Assembly: GCA_041391505.1 (NCBI GenBank) | Contig: JAWKNW010000028.1 | Coordinates: forward strand, 10,686-74,685 | Reading direction: 5' to 3' | Length of the DNA: 64,000 nt | Source: Rhodothermales bacterium | GTDB lineage: Bacteria; Bacteroidota; Rhodothermia; Rhodothermales; JAHQVL01 | Part shown: positions 25,642-34,698 of the stretch, piece by piece | Position numbering within the stretch: position 1 is the stretch's first letter | Layout: each line of letters begins with the position of its first letter | Program-made: the position numbers and the translations under genes | Notes under the pieces: generated by a model | The model's database searches: none | Told to the model about the DNA's origin: nothing | The model's input: only the letters and a program-made list of their open reading frames with translations

Positions 25642-26358
25642 TCAGTAGTTCGGCTTTCCCGCACACGGGCATTGCGTACCAGGGCGCGATTCCCAGGTAC
25701 CGGGCCCCGCGCCGCTGGAATCCGCCGTCACCCAGATGCACGCCGTATGCGTGGTGCAGGCCGATTCGCCCGGATCGGATTCGTCGGAGGGACGCGTGGC
25801 GGCCTCCGTTACGTCGGCAGCCCCCACCACGCCCGGTTCGGGCGCCCATAGCCCGAGCCCGCGCATCTTCGCCTCCCGATAGAGCCCTACATACACAGTG
25901 AGGTCGCCGGCCACCTGATCGAAATCCAGCCGGGCGTACCCGTCGGCCAGCATCCGCGCGTTCAGTTCGTAGCTCGCTCGGCCGCGTTCATCGGCCACAT
26001 ACACCAACGCCGGCTCGTAGACCTCTTCTTCCGTATCCTGCGGCGCTTCCGGGAGGCCCAGGCGGTCGACGACCAGCGGCTTGCCCCGCACGAGCGCCGC
26101 CATGTAGGCCGCCGAGATCGCACCCAGACGCTCTTCCCGGGCGAGATCGTGGCCGGCGGCGAGGGCGTCCTCGGTCATCTTGGGCGACGGGTGGCGCTCC
26201 GGGGCATCCACGCCGGCGAGCCGGATGCGCGAGCCGTCGTCGAGGACGAGGCGGTCTCCGTCGATCACGGCGGTGGCGCGAACGACCTGCGCCGCCGCGA
26301 GCGGCGCAAACGAGCAGGCTACCGCGGACAGTAGCAGAAACGTCAGCATCTTCCGCAT
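25642..26358 (-). CDS. Secreted thermonuclease (SNase-like) family protein
   Basis: 238 residues from ATG 26358 with a signal peptide ending AAAQ. The SNase fold region (about 24-170) has VIDGDRLVLDDGSRIRLAGVDAPE, which supplies the metal-binding Asp and the catalytic Arg and Glu region, though the exact catalytic Glu/Arg set of staphylococcal nuclease is only partly clear. Residues 175-238 form an extra tail with Cys pairs (SACTTHTACIWV, QCPCAGK), perhaps disulfide-bonded outside the cell. Such enzymes cleave DNA and RNA for nutrients or defence. Ends at the bidirectional terminator. Confidence 0.82.
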   Translation of the reverse strand: MRKMLTFLLLSAVACSFAPLAAAQVVRATAVIDGDRLVLDDGSRIRLAGVDAPERHPSPKMTEDALAAGHDLAREERLGAISAAYMAALVRGKPLVVDRLGLPEAPQDTEEEVYEPALVYVADERGRASYELNARMLADGYARLDFDQVAGDLTVYVGLYREAKMRGLGLWAPEPGVVGAADVTEAATRPSDESDPGESACTTHTACIWVTADSSGAGPGTWESRPGTQCPCAGKPNY

Positions 26359-26445
26359 ATCGGGGTTCCGTTTGTATTATGGGCGGATCCTGGTCGAGTG
26401 GTGCCGTACGCCCCTCTCCCGTCCATCATCTCGCCTAAATATCGT

Positions 26446-27978
26446 ATGTATCAGCGCGTTTCATTAATGGTCCTAACCGCCATCTTGGCGACGGGTTGCA
26501 CGGAGCGGCCTGCCGCGCCCGTCGCCTATCGCGAGCCCTTCCGCCTCCAGTATCATTTTTCGCCCGAGAAGAACTGGATGAACGACCCGAACGGGCTCGT
26601 CTATCACGATGGCGAATATCACCTTTTTTACCAGCACAACCCGTACGGCGATCGCTGGGGCCATATGAGCTGGGGGCACGCCGTCAGCCCGGATCTGATG
26701 CACTGGGAGCATCTCCCCGTGGCGCTCGAAGAGGAAGACGGCATCATGATCTTCTCGGGCAGCGCCGTCGTGGATACACGGAACACGTCCGGCTTCGGCA
26801 CGGCGGATCAACCGCCGATGGTGGCCATCTATACCGGTCACACGGATACGCTCCAGACGCAGCATATCGCGTACAGTGTCGACCGGGGGCGGACGTGGAC
26901 CAAATACGCCGGCAACCCGGTCATCGATCTCGGCTTGAAGGACTTCCGGGATCCCAAGGTATTCTGGCACGACGAATCCGGGCAATGGATCATGGTCGTT
27001 TCCGTCCCGGCCGAACACAACGTGCACTTTTACGGCTCGCCTGACCTCAAGGAATGGACCTTCCTGAGCGCTTTCGGGCCGGAGGGCGCGTCGGACAGCA
27101 TCTGGGAATGCCCCGACCTCTTCCCGCTGCCGATCGAGGGGCGCGACGGCGCGACGCGGTGGGTGCTCATCGTAAACATCGGCTCGAACGCCGCCGCCGG
27201 CGGGTCGGGCGGTCAGTACTTCGTGGGGTCGTTCGACGGCAAGACGTTTACGAACGACAATCCCCCGGAGCAGGTGTTATGGGTGGATCATGGCGCCGAC
27301 TTTTACGCCGGCGTCACCTGGGGGGATATCCCGGAATCGGACGGCCGGCGCATCCTGATCGGATGGTTCAACAACTGGCAATACGCGCAGGACATCCCTA
27401 CCTCCCCCTGGCGCAGCGCCCAGTCGGTGCCGCGCGCCCTCGCATTGCGGGAGACGCCGCAGGGTCTCCGGCTCGTCCAGCACCCGGTACGTGAGGTGGA
27501 GTCGCTGCGGGAGACGCCGCAGACATTCGCCGGCCTCGACTTCGCCGCCGCCGACGCGCTGGGTTTGAAAGGCAATCAGTTTGAACTCAATGCCGAGATC
27601 GCCCTGAACGGAGCGGATCGCGTCGAGATCGCCGTGCTGGCCCGGGGCGCGGAGCAAACCGTCGTGGGCTACGACGCGTCGGAAGGCGTGGTGTTTATCG
27701 ACCGGACGGCCTCGGGCATCGGGGATTTCCACGACGCGTTTCTCGCGCGGCACACGGCTCCGCTGGCGGCCCCGGACGGGATCGTTCGCCTCCGGCTTCT
27801 GGTCGACTGGTCGTCCGTCGAACTGTTCGCCGGCGACGGCCTCGTGGCCCTGTCCGACCGCGTCTTTCCGGATCCGGAGAGTCAGTCCATCCGCTTCTCC
27901 CACGCGGGAGGTTCACCGGTGCTCACGTCGCTCGCGATCTGGCCATTAAAATCGACCTGGGGGCGTCCTTCCCTGTAG
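26446..27978 (+). CDS. Glycoside hydrolase family 32 lipoprotein (fructan hydrolase)
   Basis: Extracytoplasmic levanase/inulinase/invertase-type enzyme that releases fructose from beta-fructans or sucrose. ATG 26446 gives 510 residues with lipoprotein signal MVLTAILATGC. GH32 motifs are complete: WMNDPNG with the nucleophile Asp, FRDPKVF with the transition-state Asp, and ECPDLF with the acid/base Glu. The five-blade propeller (about 35-340) is followed by the beta-sandwich module (about 360-505). No fructose PTS or fructokinase gene is nearby. The last codons lie in a 32-bp tandem duplication shared with the convergent gene. Confidence 0.93.
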   Translation: MYQRVSLMVLTAILATGCTERPAAPVAYREPFRLQYHFSPEKNWMNDPNGLVYHDGEYHLFYQHNPYGDRWGHMSWGHAVSPDLMHWEHLPVALEEEDGIMIFSGSAVVDTRNTSGFGTADQPPMVAIYTGHTDTLQTQHIAYSVDRGRTWTKYAGNPVIDLGLKDFRDPKVFWHDESGQWIMVVSVPAEHNVHFYGSPDLKEWTFLSAFGPEGASDSIWECPDLFPLPIEGRDGATRWVLIVNIGSNAAAGGSGGQYFVGSFDGKTFTNDNPPEQVLWVDHGADFYAGVTWGDIPESDGRRILIGWFNNWQYAQDIPTSPWRSAQSVPRALALRETPQGLRLVQHPVREVESLRETPQTFAGLDFAAADALGLKGNQFELNAEIALNGADRVEIAVLARGAEQTVVGYDASEGVVFIDRTASGIGDFHDAFLARHTAPLAAPDGIVRLRLLVDWSSVELFAGDGLVALSDRVFPDPESQSIRFSHAGGSPVLTSLAIWPLKSTWGRPSL

Positions 27979-28034
27979 CCGCGGTCAGTGCGGCACATCC
28001 ATCCCTGTAGCCGCGGTCAGCGCGGCACATCCAT
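27971..28034. repeat. 32-bp tandem duplication at a convergent gene junction
   Basis: Two adjacent copies (27971-28002 and 28003-28034) start CCCTGTAGCCGCGGTCAG and differ at one base (T or C at position 19). The first copy contains the stop of the GH32 gene; the second contains the stop of the minus-strand sulfatase-modifying gene. Confidence 0.9.
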
Positions 28035-29015
28035 CACCGTGCGGAAGCCGACGTGGAAGAGCGATGATTCCGGCGTGGAATGGCTGCGTGCCGACACCCG
28101 GTATCCGTGGCAGTAGCCGTCGTTGCACAGGAACGAGCCGCCGCGCTGGACGCGCTCGCTGAACTCGTCGATCTCGAAGGGTTCGTCGAGTTCGTTGTAG
28201 GGCAGGTACCAGCTGTCGGTCCATTCCCAGACGTTGCCGCCCATGTCGGTGAGGCCGAGGGGCGTCTTGCCGAACGCGCCGACGGGGGACGTGTAGAGGT
28301 AGCCGTCATCGCCCGAGTTAAAGAAGGGAAACTCCCCTTCCCAGGTGTTTGCGCGCGGTTTGCCGTCGGCAAACAGGGCATTGCCCCAGGCATAGTCGTG
28401 CGGGGCCGATGTGGCGCCGCGGGCGGCGTGCTCCCACTCGAACTCGGTCGGCAACCGCCGGCCGGCCCATTCCGCATAGGCCACCGCGTCGTTCCACGAC
28501 ACCTGGGTCACGGGATGATCGTCCTTCGCCGCCGGGCCATCGGGACCCTGCGGATGGTGCCAGGTCGCGCCCGGCAGCAGGATCCACTCGTAGGTCTCCA
28601 TGTTCAGCACGGCGGCATCACCAAAAGCTTCCGCCTGCGTTTTGAAGCCGGTCGCCTCGACAAAGGCCCGGAACTGGGCGACCGTGACGGGGTGCTCATC
28701 CATGAAAAACGGCTCGACGTCGGTCTCGAACACCGGCATTTCCATCGGCAGCCCTTTCTCCGACCCGATGCGGGTTCGTCCGCCGGGCACGTAGACCATG
28801 CCCTCCGGCAACGCGATGCCCTCGGGAGGCGCCACCGGGCCATCGAAGGCGAGCAGGACAGGAACCGCCGTTTCCGGAGCGTCCATTCCTCCCTTTTTGC
28901 CGGTCGCTATCAGAAATACCGCGATGCCGGCCACGACCGCGAGCGGCAGGCCGAGGCGGAGCAGGATCTGGCGAGATGAAAGCGGGGACGACGGGGCAGG
29001 CTGTTCGGATGACAT
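28017..29015 (-). CDS. Formylglycine-generating enzyme (sulfatase-modifying factor)
   Basis: Converts the active-site Cys of sulfatases to formylglycine. 332 residues from ATG 29015. An N-terminal membrane anchor (about 21-40, LGLPLAVVAGIAVFLIA) is followed by the FGE fold. Family motifs: PGGRTRIGSE, VTQVSWNDAVAYAEWAGRRLPTEFEWEHAARG, GGNVWEWTDSWY, and the catalytic pair in GGSFLCNDGYCHGYR, where the two Cys are five apart as in active FGE. The fold would lie in the periplasm. No sulfatase gene is in this window, so the client is elsewhere. A 142-bp mobile element sits just upstream of its start. Confidence 0.9.
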   Translation of the reverse strand: MSSEQPAPSSPLSSRQILLRLGLPLAVVAGIAVFLIATGKKGGMDAPETAVPVLLAFDGPVAPPEGIALPEGMVYVPGGRTRIGSEKGLPMEMPVFETDVEPFFMDEHPVTVAQFRAFVEATGFKTQAEAFGDAAVLNMETYEWILLPGATWHHPQGPDGPAAKDDHPVTQVSWNDAVAYAEWAGRRLPTEFEWEHAARGATSAPHDYAWGNALFADGKPRANTWEGEFPFFNSGDDGYLYTSPVGAFGKTPLGLTDMGGNVWEWTDSWYLPYNELDEPFEIDEFSERVQRGGSFLCNDGYCHGYRVSARSHSTPESSLFHVGFRTVMDVPR

Positions 29016-29084
29016 GGCAAACTCGATCAGGCGGGGTGTAGAGCCTTAAGGAACGAGTTTACGCGCTCACTTTCAACCGGGTGC

Positions 29085-29246
29085 GCACAGGGATCAGGGC
29101 CATCACATGCTCTTCAAACGTGAGCATCTGCCGGTATGGGAGTATGGGAGTGCGGGGGTATGGGAGGTTTTGCGGTAAAAATGCACGCGAACTCCCATAC
29201 GCTTCTCACGTCCACGGCGAGAAAGCGATGGCCCTGGCACAGGGAT
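29085..29246. mobile_element. Non-autonomous MITE-like element, copy A, with 10-bp target duplication
   Basis: The element is 29095-29236 (142 bp), flanked by GCACAGGGAT on both sides (29085-29094 and 29237-29246). Its left end is CAGGGCCATCACATGCTC and its right end, inverted, CAGGGCCATCGCTTTCTC. Further inside, ACGTGAG and GTATGGGAG recur in inverted form, so the whole element is a long imperfect palindrome. It holds four GTATGGGA-like octamers (29134-29165) and no reading frame. Copy B at 63166-63308 has its own different 10-bp duplication. Lies between the kelch gene and the FGE gene start. Confidence 0.9.
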
Positions 29247-29291
29247 GCCGGGGTGCTCCTGCACCCTATCGGCATCCGGGCTAGCCGGCCC

Positions 29292-30869
29292 TCACTTCAG
29301 CAGCGTCACCACCCGGCTGGTCGAAAACCCTTCGCCCTGGACGCGTACGAGATAACGTCCGCCGGCGAGCGTCGTCCCGTCGATGGCGATGGACGTCGGC
29401 TGGTGCGCCAGGACGATCCCATTAAACAGCAGCCCCTGATGCCGGCCCAGGATGTCGTAGACATCGACCCGCACCTGCTGATCGTGCGGCACGGTCAGCG
29501 TAAAGTGTGCTTCGGGGTTAAACGGATTGGGGTAGATGTCGTCCATGAAATAGCTGCCGTCCAGGTCCACCAACACGTGGGTCTGCGAACTGAACGCCAC
29601 GCCCCCGTCGAAGTCGATCTGCTTGAGCCGGTAGACATGCCGGCCCGGCGAAACGCGGGGCACCGTGTACGCATAGCGCTGGCGCGCATTGGTCGTGCCG
29701 GCGCCGGGGACGAAGGCGATCGTTTCGAATCGTCCGTTTCGTTCTTCCTGCACCTCAAAGCCGGCGTTGTTGGTTTCGGACACCGTCTCCCACCGGAGGT
29801 GGACGGCGCGCCCATCGGCCAGGGCCTGGAAGCCCGGCGCCAGCTCGACCGGCAGGTTCGTCTCGCCGCTCGTCTCGTAGACCTCGAGCGAATTCAGCTC
29901 GGGGCCGCCCCCTTTTTCACCGGAGCCCGCGGCGATGTACAGGTTGTCGTTGTAGGCGATGGCCTGCGTGCCGTGCCGGCCGGTGACGAGGTGATTCAGC
30001 GACGTCCAGGTCCCGGTAAACACATCCAGCGCCTCGACTTCGTTGTGGGCGAGCTGCTGCGAGGTTTCGCCGCCCAGCACCACGATGTAGTGCCCGAACG
30101 TCACCGACGTCGATCCGCCGCGCGGCGTGGGGATGTCATTCGCCAGCGTCGACCAGTTGCCCGTGTTGAAGTCGTACACATCGACCGGGTCGACGGTGTC
30201 GGGATTCGACCCGTTGCGTCCGCCGGCCACATAGAGCTTGTTGCCGTACACGGCGGCATGGAAGTGATCGCGGGCACGCGGCGCCGGCGTCAGCGCAGTC
30301 CACGTATCCGTGTTCGGGTTGTATTCCGAGAAATCGGCCTTCCGGATGGCCGAGCCGCTATGCCCGCCGACGCTCCCGCCCACGACGTAAATCTTGCCGT
30401 TGTACACCGCCGAGCCGGCCGAGCCCCGCTGGAAGGCCTCGGGAATTGCGGGGCCGGTGCTCCAGGTGTTGTTCGTGGTGTTGAACGTGTAAATGTTGGG
30501 TACGGTGAGCTCGTCCGGGAAGGTCGCCGTGTACGCGCCGACCACATAAATCGTCGTGCCGATCGCGACGGCCTGGAAGTGATGCAGCGAAATGGACGAC
30601 GGGGGCAAGGGTCCGTTGGTCCAGGTGCTATCCACCGGGTTGTAGATCTCGATGCGATTCGTGCCGCGCCCCCCGAGCAGGTAAAATTTACCCCCCACCT
30701 CAACGAACGCATTCTCGTGCCGCTGATCGGGGTCGTTGGTCTGTTGCACCTGCCGCCAGACGAGCGGCGACTGGGCCAGGGCCGGCGGCGCCTGGTTCAG
30801 GCCGATCCAAACGGCGGCAAAAAGGATCCAGCGAGCGGTAGTATGGGGGGCGCTAAAATTCGATTTCAT
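29292..30869 (-). CDS. Kelch-repeat protein with type IX secretion sorting domain
   Basis: 525 residues from ATG 30869, with a signal peptide ending ALAQS. Residues 40-340 are six kelch repeats (patterns such as IYVVGG, LYVAGG, NTWxxG) forming a beta-propeller. A fibronectin-like segment (about 350-430, VHLRWETVSETNNAGFEVQ) follows. The last 80 residues are a type A T9SS sorting domain (YPNPFNPEAHFTLTVP, VYDILGR, GGRYLVRVQG). This predicts export across the outer membrane by the Bacteroidota type IX system and attachment or release at the surface. Ligand unknown. Confidence 0.92.
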   Translation of the reverse strand: MKSNFSAPHTTARWILFAAVWIGLNQAPPALAQSPLVWRQVQQTNDPDQRHENAFVEVGGKFYLLGGRGTNRIEIYNPVDSTWTNGPLPPSSISLHHFQAVAIGTTIYVVGAYTATFPDELTVPNIYTFNTTNNTWSTGPAIPEAFQRGSAGSAVYNGKIYVVGGSVGGHSGSAIRKADFSEYNPNTDTWTALTPAPRARDHFHAAVYGNKLYVAGGRNGSNPDTVDPVDVYDFNTGNWSTLANDIPTPRGGSTSVTFGHYIVVLGGETSQQLAHNEVEALDVFTGTWTSLNHLVTGRHGTQAIAYNDNLYIAAGSGEKGGGPELNSLEVYETSGETNLPVELAPGFQALADGRAVHLRWETVSETNNAGFEVQEERNGRFETIAFVPGAGTTNARQRYAYTVPRVSPGRHVYRLKQIDFDGGVAFSSQTHVLVDLDGSYFMDDIYPNPFNPEAHFTLTVPHDQQVRVDVYDILGRHQGLLFNGIVLAHQPTSIAIDGTTLAGGRYLVRVQGEGFSTSRVVTLLK

Positions 30870-30947
30870 CGGTAACTGGAGTCGTGCTCCAGACATGTGT
30901 TCCAATCAGGTAGGCGAGATGGCCGGGAATCACAAATCGTTCCACGA

Positions 30948-32474
30948 TTACGCCGGCAGGCCGATCAACGGCCCCGTCGCTGACTCCACGGTCGTCACAA
31001 AATCCGGACTCCGCACAATCTCCGTGCAGGCGTTCAGATCGTTCTTGAAATAGTAGTCGCGCTCGCCGTGGGGCACGCGCGACCGGATATACCGGTGCGC
31101 CACTTCCACCCCCCGACCCGGCCGCAGCGGATGTCGGAAATCGAGCGCCTGGGCCACGGTAAACGCCTCGATCGCGAAGACCTGTTCGACGTTCTGGAGT
31201 ACCCGCAGCAGCTTCAAAGCCCCTACGCTGCCCATGCTCACGTGATCCTCCTGCCCCAGCGAGGTCGGGATCGAGTCGACGGACGCCGGATGGCACAGGA
31301 CCTTGTTCTCTGAAACGAGCGCCGCGGCCGTGTATTGCGGGATCATGAAGCCGGAGTTGATGCCGGTTTCCTTCATGAGCAGCGCCGGCAGGCCGTCGTG
31401 CCCTTCCAGCAGCAGGTAGGTCCGCCGCTCGGAGATGCTCGCCAGCTCGGCCAGCGCCATAGCCGCAAAGTCGTACACCAGCGCCAGCGGTTGGCCATGA
31501 AAATTCCCGCCGCTCAGGATATCCCCGTCTTCAAACACCAGCGGGTTGTCGGTCACGCTGTTCAGCTCGGTCTCGACCACCGAGACGGCGTGGCGGAGGC
31601 TGTCGCGGCTCGCGCCGTGGACCTGCGGGACGCAGCGCAGGCTGTAGGGATCCTGCACCTTGCCGCAGAACCGGTGCGAGGCGAGGATCTGACTCTCCGC
31701 CAGCAGCCGGCTGACGTTTTCGGCCACCTCGCGCTGTCCGCGATGCGGGCGGATCGCGTGGATCCGCAGGTCGAACGGCACGATACTGCCCTGCAGGGCT
31801 TCCAGGCTCATGGCAGCCAGTATATCGGCCACCTGGACGGCATGGATAGCGCGATGCAGAATAAATGCGCCGTACGCGCTCATCATCTGCGTCCCGTTGA
31901 TGAGCGCGAGGCCGTCCTTGGCGCGCAGGGCGATCGGCGCGAGGCCTTCGCGGGCGAATACGGCGTCGGTCGGCTCGACGCGGCTTCCGTCGGCATCCCA
32001 GAAAAACCCGTATCCGAGCAGCGGCAGCGCCAGATGCGCCAGCGGGGCGAGGTCGCCCGAGGCTCCCAGGCTGCCCTGCTGGGGCACGGCGGGAATCAGG
32101 TCGCGCTCGGCCATCACCAGAAGACGCCGGAACGTCTCTTCCGAGACGCCTGAATAGCCGATGCCGAGCGCGTGGATCTTGAGGAGCAGCATCAGCCGGC
32201 AGATCGGACGCGGAATCCAGTCCCCCACCCCCACCGCATGGCTCAGGATGAGGTTCTGCTGCAGCGCCTCGATTTGCTCCGGCGGAATCCGTTTGCTCTT
32301 CAGGTACCCGAAGCCGGTGTTGATGCCGTAGTGCACGGCATCCGTCCGCAGCACGGCGTCGACGAGGGCGCGGCTGGCCGACACGGCCGGCGCCCCGCGC
32401 GAAAGCTGCTCGCGGCGGCGTTCCAGATCGTCATAGAGGTTGGCCACGGTGACCCGTTCACCGAGGCGGTCCAT
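30948..32474 (-). CDS. hutH: Aromatic amino acid ammonia-lyase, histidine type
   Basis: Removes ammonia from L-histidine to give urocanate. ATG 32474 gives 508 residues; TTG 32507, five bases after the galU stop, is a possible longer start. The MIO prosthetic group arises from Ala-Ser-Gly in GSLGASGDLAPLAHLALPLLG, and the active-site Tyr lies in HYGINTGFG. The selectivity position reads LSHA (Ser-His), as in histidine rather than phenylalanine or tyrosine lyases. No hutU, hutI or hutG is nearby, so it is either a split hut pathway or has another role. It is downstream of galU in the same direction with a short gap. Confidence 0.88.
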   Translation of the reverse strand: MDRLGERVTVANLYDDLERRREQLSRGAPAVSASRALVDAVLRTDAVHYGINTGFGYLKSKRIPPEQIEALQQNLILSHAVGVGDWIPRPICRLMLLLKIHALGIGYSGVSEETFRRLLVMAERDLIPAVPQQGSLGASGDLAPLAHLALPLLGYGFFWDADGSRVEPTDAVFAREGLAPIALRAKDGLALINGTQMMSAYGAFILHRAIHAVQVADILAAMSLEALQGSIVPFDLRIHAIRPHRGQREVAENVSRLLAESQILASHRFCGKVQDPYSLRCVPQVHGASRDSLRHAVSVVETELNSVTDNPLVFEDGDILSGGNFHGQPLALVYDFAAMALAELASISERRTYLLLEGHDGLPALLMKETGINSGFMIPQYTAAALVSENKVLCHPASVDSIPTSLGQEDHVSMGSVGALKLLRVLQNVEQVFAIEAFTVAQALDFRHPLRPGRGVEVAHRYIRSRVPHGERDYYFKNDLNACTEIVRSPDFVTTVESATGPLIGLPA

Positions 32475-32511
32475 CCCGAGATCCGCTACGCTGGCTCCTG
32501 TTTCCAAAACG

Positions 32512-33417
32512 TCAGGCCGCTTCCTGACGAAGCGGCAGTTGCTTGATGAGGTGCTCGAGGATCGCGTCGCGGGTGTCCTCGCGCCGGAGCGCAAAATCGA
32601 GGAAACACTTGGCGTATTCGACCCGGTTGCCGATGTCGTACCGTTTGGCGTGCCAGTCGAGCGCATACATCGCCTCGCGCTGCGCCAGCATGTTCATCGC
32701 ATCGGTGAGCTGGATTTCACCGCCGACGCCCTCGGTCGTTTCGTTCAGGCACGAAAAGATTTCGGGCGTGAAGACGTACCGGCCGGCGATCGCCAGGTTG
32801 CTGGGCGCCTTGCCCGGAGCAGGTTTCTCGACGAGGTGGTCGAGCCGGACGAGCTCGTGGTTGTCGGGCTCGGCCTTGCCGGCGACGATGCCGTAGCGGC
32901 TCACCCACTCGTGCGGCACCTTTTGCACCGCCACCACGCTCGCCTGTTTCTCCTCGTACACATCCAGCAGCTGACGCAGGCCGGGCCGCTCGTCGTCGAT
33001 CGGGTTGATGATCGTGTCGCCGAGGAGCACGGCGAACGGTTCGTCGCCCATGTGCTGCTGCCCGAGCCGGATGGCGTCGCCCAGACCGCGCTGCACCTTC
33101 TGGCGGATGTAGAAGATCGACGCCTGTTCGCCGATGTCGCGAATCTGTTCGAGCATTTCCCGCTTGTTGGCCTGCACGAGGAAGGCTTCGAGCTCGGGCG
33201 AATAGTCGAAGTGGTTTTCGATGGCGCGTTTGCCGCGGCCGGTGACGATCAGGATGTCCGTGATGCCACTGGCGATGGCCTCCTCGATGACATACTGCAG
33301 CACCGGCTTGTCGATGATCGGCAGCATTTCTTTCGGCATCGACTTGGTAGCCGGCAGGAAGCGCGTGCCCATGCCGGCCGCGGGGATGATGGCTTTTCTT
33401 ACCCGTTGTTTGCTCAT
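32512..33417 (-). CDS. galU: UTP-glucose-1-phosphate uridylyltransferase
   Basis: Makes UDP-glucose from UTP and glucose 1-phosphate. 301 residues, the normal size. Nucleotide-binding motif AAGMGTRFLPATKSMPKEMLPI is complete, with the conserved Lys in that segment; VEKPAPGKAPSNLAIAGRYV and GGEIQLTDAM are typical of GalU. ATG 33417 overlaps the stop of the upstream kinase gene as ATGA. Because that kinase looks like glucuronokinase, this enzyme might also accept glucuronate 1-phosphate; that is an inference. Confidence 0.95.
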   Translation of the reverse strand: MSKQRVRKAIIPAAGMGTRFLPATKSMPKEMLPIIDKPVLQYVIEEAIASGITDILIVTGRGKRAIENHFDYSPELEAFLVQANKREMLEQIRDIGEQASIFYIRQKVQRGLGDAIRLGQQHMGDEPFAVLLGDTIINPIDDERPGLRQLLDVYEEKQASVVAVQKVPHEWVSRYGIVAGKAEPDNHELVRLDHLVEKPAPGKAPSNLAIAGRYVFTPEIFSCLNETTEGVGGEIQLTDAMNMLAQREAMYALDWHAKRYDIGNRVEYAKCFLDFALRREDTRDAILEHLIKQLPLRQEAA

Positions 33418-34436
33418 GCGTGGACCTCTTCCGGAATGAATTCGATGACTGGTTGAATGAGTCGGGCGCCAAACGCCTCGTAGGCGGCGCGGAGCCGCTG
33501 CAGGCGTTCGGGGTCGCCGTCGTACGCGCCTACGATGGCGCCGCCCGAACCGGCAAATTTGGTGTGGGCCCCGAGGGCGCGACCCGTTTCGATAAGTCTG
33601 ACATTGCCTTCGCTGATCCGGACGAGCCGGGCCCGAAGGTCGAAATTGGCGTCCATCAACGGCCCGATCTCGTGGCCGCGGCCGTCGGCGATGAGCCGGC
33701 GCGCCTCGTCGGCGAAGCCGGCGAACGTCTTCATGCCGTCCATCACCGCCCGATCGCCGCGATTGAAGCGGCTTCGCAGGTCGTTGTGGGTGATTTCCGT
33801 GCCTTCCGACAAGTTGTCGTGATAGGCGACGAACAGGTGCGGCAGATTGGCCACCTCGACGTACTCGTACAGCCCGTAGCCCTGCCGTTCGATCAGCTCG
33901 CGGTCGAAATCCATGTAGACCGCGTTTTCGTACACCTGGATCACCCGATCCTGGAGGCCGGCGCCGATCCCCAACTCATCGGTCTCTACACGGAGGATCA
34001 AATTGGGAAACTGCGGCTGCGCCACCTCGACCCCGTAAAAGCTCATGAGGGCGCGCATCGTCGCGGTGATGATGCCGCTGGAGCCCGCGAGCCCCACGCG
34101 CACGGGGATGTTCGTGCGGTACTCGATGGTGAAGTTGCGCCGATCCAGCTGGATGCCGTGATCGTCGCAATAGTCGCTGAAGGTCTTGATGGCGGCCTTG
34201 ATGAGGCGGATGCCCCCGTAATAGCCGTTGAGCCGCACGTCCGACACCAGCGCGTCGCGGCTCTCGAACGTCAGATGGTCCCGCGGGCCGGGCATGATGA
34301 CCATGCGCGGCGACTCATACAGCGTCACCTCGGCCGCGAAATTGCGGATGATGAACGAGATCGTCTTCCCGAAATACCCGTCCGACGGGTTGCCGATCAG
34401 ACCGGCTCGGGCGTGGGCCCGGGTACGGAGCATCAT
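33414..34436 (-). CDS. GHMP kinase, glucuronokinase-like
   Basis: Sugar kinase of the GHMP superfamily, expected to phosphorylate a sugar at C1. ATG 34436 gives 340 residues; the open frame upstream to 34736 is Arg/Pro-rich and not family-like. The start RAHARAGLIGNPSDGYFGKTIS is the glucuronokinase-type N-terminus, the ATP loop is PVRVGLAGSSGIITA, and the C-terminal motif is HTKFAGSGGAIVGAY. It is coupled to galU by a 4-base overlap. Kinase plus uridylyltransferase would turn free glucuronate into UDP-glucuronate, as in the plant salvage route. Another hexuronic acid or mevalonate-type substrate is less likely. Confidence 0.8.
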   Translation of the reverse strand: MMLRTRAHARAGLIGNPSDGYFGKTISFIIRNFAAEVTLYESPRMVIMPGPRDHLTFESRDALVSDVRLNGYYGGIRLIKAAIKTFSDYCDDHGIQLDRRNFTIEYRTNIPVRVGLAGSSGIITATMRALMSFYGVEVAQPQFPNLILRVETDELGIGAGLQDRVIQVYENAVYMDFDRELIERQGYGLYEYVEVANLPHLFVAYHDNLSEGTEITHNDLRSRFNRGDRAVMDGMKTFAGFADEARRLIADGRGHEIGPLMDANFDLRARLVRISEGNVRLIETGRALGAHTKFAGSGGAIVGAYDGDPERLQRLRAAYEAFGARLIQPVIEFIPEEVHA

Positions 34437-34698
34437 AGGCGCACAAAAAATTGCACCCCCGTCGGCAGCCGGTGTGGGACTGAGACAGGTGTGGATGGAA
34501 TGGTCTTGGGGAGTGCCTGGACGAATACCGCGCAGCCGGAGAATCGAGTAGGGTGGGCGTCTCGGCGCCGGCGTGGGTGCGCGCGAAAAGGTCACGACTC
34601 GCACTACAAGACGCGTACCGAACGCATCCTGCGAATCGCCGCCCAATATACGGTATCGGCAGGGCCGAAAAAAAGCGAAACGCGTCGCGCTTTGCGTC

